Shown: in pieces, positions 23,010 to 31,310 of the stretch
Position numbering within the stretch: the first letter of the stretch is position 1
Layout: the number at the start of each line of letters is the position of its first letter
Assembly (NCBI RefSeq): GCF_027257975.1
Contig: NZ_JANZKX010000004.1
Location: 124,001 to 188,000, forward strand
Direction of reading: 5' to 3'
Length of the DNA: 64,000 nucleotides
Source of the DNA: Pelomonas sp. BJYL3
GTDB lineage: Bacteria; Pseudomonadota; Gammaproteobacteria; Burkholderiales; Burkholderiaceae_C
Program-made: the position numbers and the translations under genes
The notes under the pieces: model-generated
Seen by the model: the letters and a program-made list of their open reading frames with translations, nothing else
What the model was told of the DNA's origin: nothing
Databases searched by the model: none

Positions 23010-23480
23010 TTACAGCTCCGTCTTCAGACGGCCCAGCAACTCGGCGTGCACGCTGGCATTGACCTCGCGCTGCAGAATTTGCTCGGCGCCCTTCACGGCC
23101 AGCACGGCGACCTGCTCGCGCAGGGCCTCGCGGGCACGGGTGGCCTGCTGCTCGGCATCAGCCTTGGCAGCGGCCACGATCTTGGCGCCTTCTTCTTCTG
23201 CACGCTTCTTGGCCTCGTCCACGATGGCGGCGGCGCGCTTTTCAGCGTCAGCCAGCAGCTTGGTGGTCTCGTTGCGCGCAATGGCCCGTTGCTCATCTGC
23301 CGCCTTGTTGGCGGTGGCCAGCTCAGCCTTGGCCTTGTCGGCGGCAGCCAGACCCTCGCGGATCTTGCCTGCACGCTCGTCCAGGGCCTTGGTGATCGGC
23401 GGCCAGATGAAGCGCATCGTGACGAACACGAGCACTGCGAACGGGATCCACTGAATGAAAAGGCTTGCGTTGATATTCAC
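23010..23480 (-). CDS. atpF: Fo ATP synthase b subunit
   Basis: The protein is 156 residues and starts with GTG ([29 protein letters not shown]). One N-terminal transmembrane helix is followed by a long, charged Ala/Lys/Glu-rich helix that dimerises to form the peripheral stalk. Length and sequence match the bacterial b subunit. It sits between atpE and atpH. Confidence 0.97.
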   Translation of the reverse strand: MNINASLFIQWIPFAVLVFVTMRFIWPPITKALDERAGKIREGLAAADKAKAELATANKAADEQRAIARNETTKLLADAEKRAAAIVDEAKKRAEEEGAKIVAAAKADAEQQATRAREALREQVAVLAVKGAEQILQREVNASVHAELLGRLKTEL

Positions 23481-23517
23481 GGCACGATCCTTTCAGTCGT
23501 GAAAGGGGACGTGGCGC

Positions 23518-23793
<276 letters not shown>

Positions 23794-23795
23794 TT

Positions 23796-23831
23796 AGAAA
23801 AGAAAGAAAGGAAACGAGAAAAAGAAAGAGG
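23796..23831 (-). promoter_or_regulatory. Polypyrimidine tract before atpE (possible translation enhancer)
   Basis: On the coding strand this 36-base stretch between atpB and atpE is all C/T except for one G. Such a run stands out in a high-GC genome. E. coli atpE is known to have a U-rich translation-enhancing segment upstream of its ribosome-binding site; the present tract occupies the equivalent place. Function is inferred. Confidence 0.5.
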
Positions 23832-23852
23832 TGCCCGACTGAAGGTCTTCAA

Positions 23853-24731
23853 TCAGTGCGCGTCATGGGCCTGGCCGATGTAGATCAGCGTCAGCATCAT
23901 GAAGATGAAGGCCTGCAGCACGATCACGAGGATGTGGAACAGGGTCCAGACAGTGCCGGCGACGATGTGGCCGATGGCCAGACCGATGCCCGTGCCCGTC
24001 AGCGCCCAGCCGCCACCCATCAGGGCGATCAGCATGAACACGAGCTCGCCTGCGAACATGTTGCCGAACAGTCGCATGCCGTGGGACACGGTCTTGGCGA
24101 GGAATTCGATCATCTGCATGGCGAAGTTGAACGGCCACAGCACGGGGTGCGCGCCGAAGGGTGCCGAGATCAGCTCGTGACCCCAGCCGCCCAGGCCCTT
24201 GATCTTGATGTTGTAGAACAGGCAGAGCAGCAGCACGAAGGTGGACATGCTCAGCGTGGTCGACAGGTCGGCCGTGGGCACAACGCGCATGTAGGCGTGG
24301 TGCGGGTCATGGCCGGTAGCGGCGACGTAGTTGCCCCACAGCTTGGGCAGCCAGTCCACGGGCAGCATGTCCATGGCGTTCATGAAGAAGATCCACACGA
24401 ACACGGTCAGGGCGACAGGGCCCACGACCTTGCGGCTCTTCTCGTTGTGGATCACGCCCTTGGCCTGGTTGTCGACCATCTCGACCAGGATCTCGACGGC
24501 AGCCTGGAAGCGGCCCGGCACGCCGGAGGTGGCCTTGCGGGCGGCACGCCACAGGAAGAAGACGGCCAGGAAGCCCAGCACGACGGAATAGATCAGCGAG
24601 TCCAGGTTGAAGACGCTGAAATCGACGATGCCATGCTGCTTCTGGTCCACCAGAGCAAAGTTCTTCTGCCAGTGCTGCAAGTGGTGAGTGATGTACTCAC
24701 CTGCGGTCGGCGCGTGTCCTTCTGCTGCCAT
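23853..24731 (-). CDS. atpB: Fo ATP synthase a subunit
   Basis: The protein is 292 residues from the ATG ending at 24731 (MAAEGHAPTAGEYITHHLQHWQ), which matches betaproteobacterial a subunits; the frame stays open further upstream but that part overlaps atpI. It forms the proton half-channels beside the c-ring. The conserved helix with the essential Arg reads LAKTVSHGMRLFGNMFAGELVF, followed by the C-terminal helix FHILVIVLQAFIFMMLTLIYIGQA. It follows atpI by 14 bp. Confidence 0.97.
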   Translation of the reverse strand: MAAEGHAPTAGEYITHHLQHWQKNFALVDQKQHGIVDFSVFNLDSLIYSVVLGFLAVFFLWRAARKATSGVPGRFQAAVEILVEMVDNQAKGVIHNEKSRKVVGPVALTVFVWIFFMNAMDMLPVDWLPKLWGNYVAATGHDPHHAYMRVVPTADLSTTLSMSTFVLLLCLFYNIKIKGLGGWGHELISAPFGAHPVLWPFNFAMQMIEFLAKTVSHGMRLFGNMFAGELVFMLIALMGGGWALTGTGIGLAIGHIVAGTVWTLFHILVIVLQAFIFMMLTLIYIGQAHDAH

Positions 24732-24745
24732 GTTCAGGGTTCCGT

Positions 24746-25330
24746 CTAATTTTTGTTTCGGCCCCACCGAAGCAGGACCAGCCAGTAAACCTTGAGGCAC
24801 ACGACCATCGTCAGCAGCAGTGCTGGCCAACGCAGGTCGGGCACCCCTTTGATCACCGCCAACAGGATGACGGCGACCAAGAGAATCTTGATCAGCTCCC
24901 AGACCATCAGGGAGAGCAATGCAGCTCCCGCCATGCCGGCCGGGCGCCGGGTCATCCCCCATGCCATCAAGGCATTGGGGCCGACCACGGCCAAGGCGCC
25001 GAACAGCGCCGACAGCCCGTGGCGCGCCGAACCGAAAAAGGTCCACAGCGCCACCATCAGCACCGCAGCCACCGCCTGGAACAAGACCACACGCCAGGGC
25101 GACGTCGCTCGGTGCCGGGCCCGCCAAGCTGCCGCCTCTTCAGGCGTCAGGGGCTCACAGGCCTTGAAATCTTCCTCGCCGTCCTCATTCCATGGATCAG
25201 GGCGCACGCCGGTGGGCGTGCCGGGAACCTGCTGCGCAGGCTGCAGGGAAGCTGCAGCCGCTGGCGGAGCCGCTGCATGGGTCGCTTGGGCGTCATCGGC
25301 CGAGGCGGCGTCATGCGGTTCGGAGCTCAC
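24746..25330 (-). CDS. atpI: ATP synthase subunit I
   Basis: The protein is about 194 residues if it starts at the GTG ending at 25330; a TTG at 25354 would add eight residues but lies only about three bases after the likely transcription start. AAGGA precedes the GTG closely. AtpI helps assemble the c-ring. The N-terminal 80 residues are Ala/Pro/acidic-rich and longer than usual. Four membrane helices follow (VVLFQAVAAVLMVALWTFFG, ALFGALAVVGPNALMAWG, LLSLMVWELIKILLVAVIL and ALLLTMVVCLKVYWLVLL). It is the first gene of the operon. Confidence 0.9.
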   Translation of the reverse strand: MSSEPHDAASADDAQATHAAAPPAAAASLQPAQQVPGTPTGVRPDPWNEDGEEDFKACEPLTPEEAAAWRARHRATSPWRVVLFQAVAAVLMVALWTFFGSARHGLSALFGALAVVGPNALMAWGMTRRPAGMAGAALLSLMVWELIKILLVAVILLAVIKGVPDLRWPALLLTMVVCLKVYWLVLLRWGRNKN

Positions 25331-25363
25331 GGATCCTTGGGGGTCGATCGGCAAAACCCAAAG

Positions 25364-25369
25364 ATTATA
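25364..25369 (-). promoter_or_regulatory. atpI: Perfect -10 element (TATAAT) in front of the atp operon
   Basis: On the minus strand TATAAT is preceded by a G/A-rich spacer and no good TTGACA match at 16-18 bp (the nearest T-rich hexamers are TTGTAA at 12 bp and TTAAGT at 20 bp). The expected transcription start near 25357 would make a TTG start at 25354 almost leaderless. The rest of the 25355-25577 gap shows no gene. Confidence 0.6.
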
Positions 25370-25577
25370 TGTGGTTTCCCCTTACAAGCACTTAACAGAC
25401 GCCCAACAATGCATCAGGGCTTGCCCTTGACAAGGTCCGGCAAGTGCCTTTTGTCATCAAGATGCACCCGAACGACGCTCAGTCGCCCATGGCTGAGGCG
25501 GGCGGCCCGAGGCCTGCCGGGGCAGGAATGCACTGCGCTGGAGGCCAGCGCCCACCCCGGGGCAGGCGCCGCCGCTC

Positions 25578-26480
25578 CTACAAGGTCACGGCCGGCACCG
25601 GCAGGCCGGGCACTTCCACGCGCAACTGCAGGACGCAGCCTGCCCAGGGCTGCTCGGCCACTTCCTCCGCAGGCCGCCCCTGGCGGGCAGTGGTGATGAA
25701 GAGCGTCCGCAGGTCCGGCCCGCCGAAGGCCGGCATGGTGGGGCAGCGCACAGGCAGGGGCAGCTCGGTCAGCACCTCGCCCTCGGGTGAGAGGCGCAGC
25801 AGCCGCTGCCCCTCGAACATCGCGACCCAGTAGGCCCCTTCAGCGTCCACGGCCGCGCCGTCCGGCCGCCCGCCATAGCTCGACAACGGCTGGCCGACCT
25901 CGCGCGGCGCGAAGCGCGCCAGCACGCGGGGCTCGCCGGGCAGGCCGGCGGCGGGGTCGTAGTCGCGCACCTGGACGGTGTGCGCCTTGGTGTCAGAGCA
26001 GTAGAGCCGGCGACCATCGGGGCTGAAGGCCAGACCGTTGCCGGTGCTCACGCCGGCGATGAGGGCCTGGCAGCCCTGCGCGTCCAGGCGGTAGAAGAAG
26101 GCCTCGGGTGCGCGGGCGTCGTCGATGCCGCCGATCCACCAGCGGCCCTGCGGATCGGCCTTGCCGTCGTTGAAGCGCTGGCGGGAGGGATCGTAGGGTG
26201 GCGGCAGCAGCAGCTCGGAGCGGCCGGTCGCGGGGTCGAAGGCATGGACGCCGTCGCGCCGCGCCATCAGCAGGCCACCGCGGGCCCGCACGGCAATGCA
26301 GCCCGGCTCGGCCGGCAGGGGCCAGCGGTCCAGGGTCTCGCCATCGGCCCGCAGGCGCAGCAGGGCTTTGCCGGGGATGTCCACCCAGTAGAGCGCCTGC
26401 TCCTGGGCATGCCACAGCGGAGACTCGCCCAGCCCGGCAGCGTGCGGGTGGGCGGGGCGGATGTCGGGGGAGAGGCTCAT
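25578..26480 (-). CDS. SMP-30/gluconolactonase/LRE family protein
   Basis: The protein is 300 residues from the ATG ending at 26480 (MSLSPDIRPAHPHAAGLGESPLW). Members are six-bladed beta-propeller lactonases with a divalent metal bound by Glu, Asn and Asp. The metal ligands are likely Glu in GLGESPLW, Asn in STGNGLAFSPDG and Asp in YGGRPDGAAVD; RFNDGKADPQGRWW is the substrate-loop signature. A sugar acid lactone such as gluconolactone or arabinolactone is the probable substrate. It is divergent from nothing: the atp operon promoter lies upstream on the same strand, and no sugar-pathway genes are adjacent. Confidence 0.92.
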   Translation of the reverse strand: MSLSPDIRPAHPHAAGLGESPLWHAQEQALYWVDIPGKALLRLRADGETLDRWPLPAEPGCIAVRARGGLLMARRDGVHAFDPATGRSELLLPPPYDPSRQRFNDGKADPQGRWWIGGIDDARAPEAFFYRLDAQGCQALIAGVSTGNGLAFSPDGRRLYCSDTKAHTVQVRDYDPAAGLPGEPRVLARFAPREVGQPLSSYGGRPDGAAVDAEGAYWVAMFEGQRLLRLSPEGEVLTELPLPVRCPTMPAFGGPDLRTLFITTARQGRPAEEVAEQPWAGCVLQLRVEVPGLPVPAVTL

Positions 26481-26576
26481 GGCGGCACTTCGGGCGGGGA
26501 AGGGAGCCATGCTAGCGGCGTAATCGGGCGTAATCAGCGGCAATCGACCGCAAAGCTGCCGTCACCCGCCGCGCCA

Positions 26577-26628
26577 GCCGACCGCAGCTGCCGACCGCAG
26601 CTGCCAAGCGCAACTGCCAAGCGCAACT
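26577..26628. repeat. 13-bp tandem repeat, two variants in two copies each
   Basis: Two copies of GCCGACCGCAGCT (26577-26589 and 26590-26602) are followed by two copies of GCCAAGCGCAACT (26603-26615 and 26616-26628), and then by GCC. The two units differ at three positions. The array lies in the 174-bp gap between the GNAT gene and the SMP-30 gene, downstream of the GNAT stop codon. Confidence 0.9.
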
Positions 26629-26654
26629 GCCGCTCGGGCCTCGAAGCCCACACC

Positions 26655-27149
26655 TCAGTCCAGCTCGACCTTGAGGTAGTGCGCGCCGGGGATGGGGTTG
26701 TAGTAGTAGGGCGGCACGGTCTCGAAGCCCAGGTTGCCGTAGAGGCCGCGGGCGGCTTCCATGTCGTCCAGGGTGTCCAGCAGCATGGCCGAATAGCCGG
26801 CCTGGGTGGCGCGCTCGATCAGGGTCTGGGCCATGATGCGACCCAGGCCGAAGCGGCGGAAGGCGGGCCGCACGTAGAGCCGCTTCATCTCGCAGGCGTT
26901 GGCGTAGTCCACATCGGGCAGGTTGCGGAAGGCACCGGAGCCGGCGACCTGGCCGTCCACCAGGGCCAGCAGCAGCAGGCCCGAGGGCGGGGCATATTCG
27001 CCGGGCAGCTGCAGCAGCTCCTGCTCGAAGCCCTGGAAGCACAGGTCCACATCGAGGCTCTGCGCGTATTCACGCAGGATCTGCCGCGCTTCCTCCCACA
27101 TCTGGGGGCTATCGGGACTGATCAGTTGGATCTGGTTCGAAGCGTCCAT
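26655..27149 (-). CDS. GNAT family N-acetyltransferase
   Basis: The protein is 164 residues from the ATG ending at 27149 (MDASNQIQLISPDSPQMWEEA). The GNAT fold is clear: MKRLYVRPAFRRFGLGRIMAQTLI carries the acetyl-CoA-binding R/Q-x-x-G-x-G/A loop, and MLLDTLDDMEAARGLYGNLGF is the following strand-helix pair. The substrate is unknown. It lies upstream of the SMP-30 gene on the same strand with the tandem repeat array between them. Confidence 0.9.
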   Translation of the reverse strand: MDASNQIQLISPDSPQMWEEARQILREYAQSLDVDLCFQGFEQELLQLPGEYAPPSGLLLLALVDGQVAGSGAFRNLPDVDYANACEMKRLYVRPAFRRFGLGRIMAQTLIERATQAGYSAMLLDTLDDMEAARGLYGNLGFETVPPYYYNPIPGAHYLKVELD

Positions 27150-27226
27150 AGGCGGGCCAGTGTACCCAGGCTGCGGCGGCTCGCGTTGTCGGGATGCGAC
27201 TGAGGGCGGGGCGGCGCGTCCGCCCT

Positions 27227-27919
27227 TCAACCGGGCGTGCCCAGGTTCACCAGCAGGTAGACCGCGGCCGCGCAGGCGGTCAGCAGGGTCAGCGCAAAGA
27301 GCCGGGTGGCGGCGGAATCCCGGCTGGCCTGCAGATGGGCGGGCGCCAGCTTGTCGCCGCCAAGCATCGCGCCGATCAGCTGGCGGCGCTTGAACCACTG
27401 ATGGAAGAGGACCGCACCCACATGCAGGCCCAGCATGGCGTAGAGGCCCCACTGGCCCAGGTGCTGGTGGTAGTCGGTCCAGTCCAGGCTGGTCTCGCTG
27501 CTGACCCAGGCGGCCAGCGGGCCCGTGGTGGCCACCTCGTCATCCGAGATCAGGCCCGAGCCCACCTGCACGGCCAGCCAGCACAGCATGACCAGCACCG
27601 AAAGCGCGCCCAGGGGGTTGTGGCCGACATCGAAGTGGTCATCAGGCAAGGCCTGACCCCGCAGATAGCGCCAGGTGGCCGCGGGCCCGTAGAGCATCTG
27701 GCGCCAGCGGGACCAGTGCCCGCCGAACACGCCCCACAGCAGGCGAAACACCAGCAGCGCCATCACCGCATAGCCGAAGCGCAGATGCCAGGCCATGGCG
27801 TTCCCGCCCAGCTTGGCGCAGACCACCGCCCCGCCCACGCAGAGCACCAGGCCCCAGTGGAAGAGCCGGGTCGGCAGGTCCCAGACCCGCAGGGCTTGAT
27901 GGGTGTCGCGGTCCTTCAT
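27227..27919 (-). CDS. Cytochrome b561-type membrane protein
   Basis: The protein is 230 residues from the ATG ending at 27919. It has four membrane helices with heme-ligand histidines in VWDLPTRLFHWGLVLCV, AWHLRFGYAVMALLVFRLLWG and LGQWGLYAMLGLHVGAVLFHQ, and the HNPLGALSVLVMLCWLA helix. It resembles the diheme cytochrome b subunits of the b561/Ni-Fe hydrogenase type. The divergent gene encodes a cytochrome c', and such pairs are common in proteobacteria, so electron transfer to c' is likely. A half copy of the dispersed repeat (GGCAAGGCCTGACCCCG, 27645-27661) falls in its coding sequence. Confidence 0.9.
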   Translation of the reverse strand: MKDRDTHQALRVWDLPTRLFHWGLVLCVGGAVVCAKLGGNAMAWHLRFGYAVMALLVFRLLWGVFGGHWSRWRQMLYGPAATWRYLRGQALPDDHFDVGHNPLGALSVLVMLCWLAVQVGSGLISDDEVATTGPLAAWVSSETSLDWTDYHQHLGQWGLYAMLGLHVGAVLFHQWFKRRQLIGAMLGGDKLAPAHLQASRDSAATRLFALTLLTACAAAVYLLVNLGTPG

Positions 27920-28095
27920 GAGGCAACGATACCCGAGCCCCGTGGCGAACCCAAGCCGCCGTGGCAATGCCCGTGCCTGGCCGATGGCCCGACGCCACGG
28001 CGCCCGGCCAGTCCTGCAAGGCCGCGGGGCCTGGCCTACACTGCGCCGACCCCGCCCGGCACCACCGGGCAGGCACATCACAACACGGAGACCCC

Positions 28096-28578
28096 ATGCC
28101 TTCGATCCTCGCCCAGTCCCGCCCCGCCCTGCTGGCCCTGCTGTGCTTTGGCAGCGCCCTGAGCAGCGCCCAGGCTCAAAGCGCCTTCAAGCGCCCCAGC
28201 GATGCCGTGGAATACCGCCAGGCCGGCTTCGAGCTGATGGCCACGCACTTCAAGCGCCTCAACGACATGGCCCAGGGCAAGGTGCCCTATGACGCGAAGG
28301 CCGTCGAGGAGAACATGGCCGTGATCGCCGTCGTGTCCAAGCTGCCCTTCACCGCCTTCGTGCCGGGCAGCGACAAGGCCAAGGGCACCGAAGCCCTGCC
28401 CGAAGTCTGGAGCCAGCCGGCCAAGTTCCAGGAAGCGGCTGACAAGCTGCAGGCCGAGGTCGGCAAGCTGCAGGCCGCGGTCAAGTCAGGCAAGCAGGAA
28501 GACGTGAAGATCGCCGCGGGCGCCGTGGGCCAGAGCTGCAAGGCCTGCCACGACAACTTCAAGCAGAAGGGCCACTGA
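28096..28578 (+). CDS. Cytochrome c'
   Basis: The protein is 160 residues, starting at the ATG at 28096 with GGAG five bases before it. A signal peptide (MPSILAQSRPALLALLCFGSALSSAQA) leads to the periplasm. The four-helix-bundle cytochrome c' signature is present with the heme-attachment site CKACH at residues 148-152, close to the C terminus, and the RQAGFELMATHFKRL first helix. The family binds NO and may protect against nitrosative stress. It is divergent from the cytochrome b gene with 176 bp between them. Confidence 0.95.
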   Translation: MPSILAQSRPALLALLCFGSALSSAQAQSAFKRPSDAVEYRQAGFELMATHFKRLNDMAQGKVPYDAKAVEENMAVIAVVSKLPFTAFVPGSDKAKGTEALPEVWSQPAKFQEAADKLQAEVGKLQAAVKSGKQEDVKIAAGAVGQSCKACHDNFKQKGH

Positions 28579-28596
28579 GGCGCTTGTTCCGCCTCA
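28576..28596. terminator. Stem-loop between convergent cytochrome c' and alaX genes
   Basis: A perfect 7-bp stem TGAGGCG / CGCCTCA with a 7-base loop begins at the stop codon of the cytochrome c' gene and reaches the end of the alaX-like gene. There is no T tract, so it may terminate weakly or only separate the two transcripts. Confidence 0.4.
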
Positions 28597-29316
28597 GGCG
28601 TCGCCTGGCTGGGCAAAGCCCAGCACGACGCGCCGCGTCATCGCGGACTTCTTCTCGATCTTGGTGACCACCACGGCGCCGATGTCCGCCGTGTTGCTCA
28701 CATGCGTCCCGCCGCAGGGCTGGAGGTCCAGGCCCTCGATCTCGACCAGGCGCACGCGGCCGCTGCCGCGTGGCGGCTGCACGCTCATGCTGCGCACGAG
28801 GCCGGGATTGGCATCCAGCTCGGCGTCAGTGATCCAGCGCAGCCGCACCGGCCGGGCCTCGGCCACGAGGCGCGCCAGGCCCGCCGTCAGGGCCTCCTTG
28901 TCCAGGGGCTCGCTCATGTGGAAGTCCAGGCGCGCATAGCCCGCGGTGATGGAGCAGCCGTCGACCGGATGCGGCACCAGCGCGCACAGCAGGTGCGTGG
29001 CGGTATGCAAGCGCATGTGGGCCCGGCGCCGCTGCGCATCGATGCGCAGCCGCAGCTCCTGCCCGGGCGCCAGCCCCTCCAGCGACTGACCCGCGGCGGG
29101 CAGGTGCAGGATCTCCAGGCCCTCGCCCTTGCGGGTGTCGGCGATGGCTATCGTGCGGCCATCGGCCAGCACGACCTCTCCCGCGTCGCCCGCCTGACCG
29201 CCGCCCTGCGGGTAGAACACGGTGCGGTCCAGCAGCAGCCCACGCTCGTCCACTCGCAGCAGGCGGGCCGTGCATTCGAGCAGCCCGGCGTCGTCCCGGA
29301 ACAGGTCCTGGGTCAT
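28594..29316 (-). CDS. Alanyl-tRNA editing protein AlaX
   Basis: The protein is 240 residues, the size of the larger AlaX class. AlaX proteins hydrolyse mischarged Ser- or Gly-tRNA(Ala). The zinc site is complete: HTATH (104-108) and the CGGTHVSNTADIG segment with Cys and His. FYPQGGGQAGDAG is the conserved AlaRS-type editing motif. Its start codon overlaps the stop of the upstream VOC gene by four bases, so the two are translated together. Confidence 0.93.
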   Translation of the reverse strand: MTQDLFRDDAGLLECTARLLRVDERGLLLDRTVFYPQGGGQAGDAGEVVLADGRTIAIADTRKGEGLEILHLPAAGQSLEGLAPGQELRLRIDAQRRRAHMRLHTATHLLCALVPHPVDGCSITAGYARLDFHMSEPLDKEALTAGLARLVAEARPVRLRWITDAELDANPGLVRSMSVQPPRGSGRVRLVEIEGLDLQPCGGTHVSNTADIGAVVVTKIEKKSAMTRRVVLGFAQPGDA

Positions 29317-29891
29317 CCGATCACCTCCAGCATCCGCTCGCCCAGGGGCGTGTCCAGCCAGACCCGCAGGCCGTCGCGGGCCTCGAAGGCCTTGAGGCTG
29401 ACGGGGCTGTCAGGCAGGGCGTCGCAGGGGTGTCTGTCGCCCCATTCGATCAGCATGGGCAGCCCTTCGCGACGCAGCCGCCGGCCGTCCTCGCGCAGGG
29501 CGATCTGCCAGCTCAGCAGGCCGCGCGAGGCCGCCACGGGCTGGCCGCCGTCCACGCCCTCGCTGCGCCACTGCGCCAGCGTGGCCTCCAGGCTGGGCAC
29601 CCGCGCGACCCAATGGATGAGCCCCGGCCCCTGCGCCAGGCGCTCGCGCAGCGCGGGCAGGTCCAGGTCGAACCAGCGGGCGCGGCCGGGGGGCGGCGCC
29701 TCGGGATCGATGGCGATGATCTCCAGGTAGCAGCGCGGATGCGTCGCCGAGCTGGTGTTCAGCACGGCGTTGTGCGTGCCCATCAGCGCGTGCTTGCCGC
29801 CCGGCACCGGGCGCACGCCCAGGGTCCGCTCGCACCAGGCCACCCCATCGTCCAGCGTGGCCGCACCGACCACCAGATGATCCATGTCCAT
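29313..29891 (-). CDS. VOC/glyoxalase-like domain protein
   Basis: The protein is 192 residues (MDMDHLVVGAATLDDGVAWCERTLGVRP). The N-terminal DHLVVGAATLDDG and GGKHALMGTHNAVL match the glyoxalase-like fold with one betaalphabetabetabeta unit and a metal-ligand His near the start. The enzymatic role is not known. The gene ends in a four-base overlap with alaX and starts 39 bp after the phzF-like gene, on the same strand. Confidence 0.85.
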   Translation of the reverse strand: MDMDHLVVGAATLDDGVAWCERTLGVRPVPGGKHALMGTHNAVLNTSSATHPRCYLEIIAIDPEAPPPGRARWFDLDLPALRERLAQGPGLIHWVARVPSLEATLAQWRSEGVDGGQPVAASRGLLSWQIALREDGRRLRREGLPMLIEWGDRHPCDALPDSPVSLKAFEARDGLRVWLDTPLGERMLEVIG

Positions 29892-29930
29892 TGCGGTCTC
29901 CCCTGCTCTGCTTCGCTGTCAGGGCCGGCC

Positions 29931-30776
29931 TCAGAGGAGGACCTGCCCCTCGATCAAGGGCACGACATCCCCGCCGATCCAGCAGGTGCCGCCCTCGCTG
30001 TGCACATGGATGCGGCCATCCCGGCCCAGCACCTGGCCCTGGCCGGCGGTATAGGACGGGCCTGCGAGGCCGCTGCCGATCAGCCACAGGGCCAAGCCGG
30101 CATTGAGGCTGCCCGTCACCGGGTCCTCGGGCACCGACAGGCCCGGCACGAAGCCGCGCACCTCGAACTGCAGCTCATGCCCCGGCGGGTAGGCGCCGAC
30201 GACGCCCAGGTCCAGGCCCTGCATCGCCAGGAAATCGGGCTGGATGGCCAGCACGGCCTCGGCCGTCTCCAGGCGCGCCGCCACCCAGGGCGGCCCGCCG
30301 TTGTCCACCCAGACCACGTCCAGCAGCTGCGTGTCCGCCACGCGCAGGCAGCGGACGACCTGGTCGCGCACCTCGGCCGGCACCGGGCCGCTGCGCACCA
30401 GGGCCGGTGCCGCAAAGGCCAGACGCTCGCCGTCCTGGCGCAGGGTCACGGCGCCGATGGCGCTTTCCTGGACGATGCGGCCGGGCGTCTTGGGCACGCC
30501 ACCGTGCCTGAGCCAGACATGGGCCGAGCCCAGGGTCGGATGGCCGGCAAAAGGAAGCTCGCCGCCGGGCGTGAAGATGCGCACGCGATAGTCCGCCTCG
30601 GGCAGGGTGGGCGGCAGCAGGAAGGTGGTCTCGCTGAGGTTGGTCCAGCAGGCGAAGGCCTGCATCTGGGTCTCGTCGAGGCCCGTCCCGTCCACCACGA
30701 CCGCCAGGGCATTGCCCTTGAGCGGCACCGCCGTGAAGACATCGACCTGGGCAAAGGGGCGCGAACGCGGGCTCAT
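29931..30776 (-). CDS. PhzF family isomerase
   Basis: The protein is 281 residues from the ATG ending at 30776, with AGGAG five bases upstream. The catalytic Glu49 lies in WTNLSETTFLL, and GNALAVVVDG and LPFAGHPTLGSAHVWL are the family signatures. PhzF-type proteins are diaminopimelate-epimerase-fold isomerases; only some act in phenazine synthesis and no other phenazine genes are present, so this one probably serves another, unknown metabolite. It belongs to a run of six minus-strand genes from the racemase down to alaX. Confidence 0.9.
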   Translation of the reverse strand: MSPRSRPFAQVDVFTAVPLKGNALAVVVDGTGLDETQMQAFACWTNLSETTFLLPPTLPEADYRVRIFTPGGELPFAGHPTLGSAHVWLRHGGVPKTPGRIVQESAIGAVTLRQDGERLAFAAPALVRSGPVPAEVRDQVVRCLRVADTQLLDVVWVDNGGPPWVAARLETAEAVLAIQPDFLAMQGLDLGVVGAYPPGHELQFEVRGFVPGLSVPEDPVTGSLNAGLALWLIGSGLAGPSYTAGQGQVLGRDGRIHVHSEGGTCWIGGDVVPLIEGQVLL

Positions 30777-30809
30777 CAAGGCTCCTTCAGACGGTGGTGA
30801 CGAACGCTC

Positions 30810-31301
30810 TCAGGGCGGCGGCTGGGTGCCGCCCTGCAGGTACAGGCCGGGCCGGGCAATCTCCATGCCCCGCTCGGGATGGCCCAGGGGCCGGAAGCCG
30901 TGGCGGGCGTACAGCGCCTGCATGTCACGGGTGACCAGCTGCAGCCGGCGCAGGCCCTGAAGGTCCGGGTGCTGCAGCAGGGTCTGCATCATCCAGTCGG
31001 CCAGGCCCTGGCGGCGGTGCGGCTCCAGCACGTAGACGTCGCAAAGGTAGGCGTAGGTCGCCCGGTCCGTGACCATGCGGGCGAAGCCCACCTGGACCTC
31101 GGGCCCCTCGCCTTCACGGCAGCGCAGGGCGATGCACAGCGAGTGCGCGATCGCCCGCTGCACCAGCGCCAGCGGGATGCCCTCGGACCAGTAGGCCTGG
31201 CTCAGGTAGGCATGGGCGGCCATGGCGTCGATGTCGGCCGGCGCGAAGCCCAGCCGGTAGCGGCGCTCCCCGAGCTGGCGGTGCAGGCCGTCGTCCACCA
31301 C
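30810..31301 (-). CDS. GNAT family N-acetyltransferase
   Basis: The protein is 163 residues and appears to start with GTG, nine bases after the aminotransferase stop codon, which suggests coupling. GNAT features are visible: the N-terminal AHAYLSQAYWSEGIPLALVQRAI, the core RATYAYLCDVYVLEPHRRQGLADWMM with the acetyl-CoA loop, and the end MQALYARHGFRPLG. The substrate is unknown; an amine or amino acid is plausible from the aminotransferase and racemase neighbours. Confidence 0.88.
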   Translation of the reverse strand: MVDDGLHRQLGERRYRLGFAPADIDAMAAHAYLSQAYWSEGIPLALVQRAIAHSLCIALRCREGEGPEVQVGFARMVTDRATYAYLCDVYVLEPHRRQGLADWMMQTLLQHPDLQGLRRLQLVTRDMQALYARHGFRPLGHPERGMEIARPGLYLQGGTQPPP

Positions 31302-31310
31302 GGCGGCGCC

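Noticed and set aside
26577-26628. Possible CRISPR array
   Set aside because: The units are 13 bp, directly adjacent and without spacers; no cas genes are present.
29931-30776. Phenazine biosynthesis
   Set aside because: Only a PhzF-family gene is present; PhzF homologues are widespread outside phenazine pathways.
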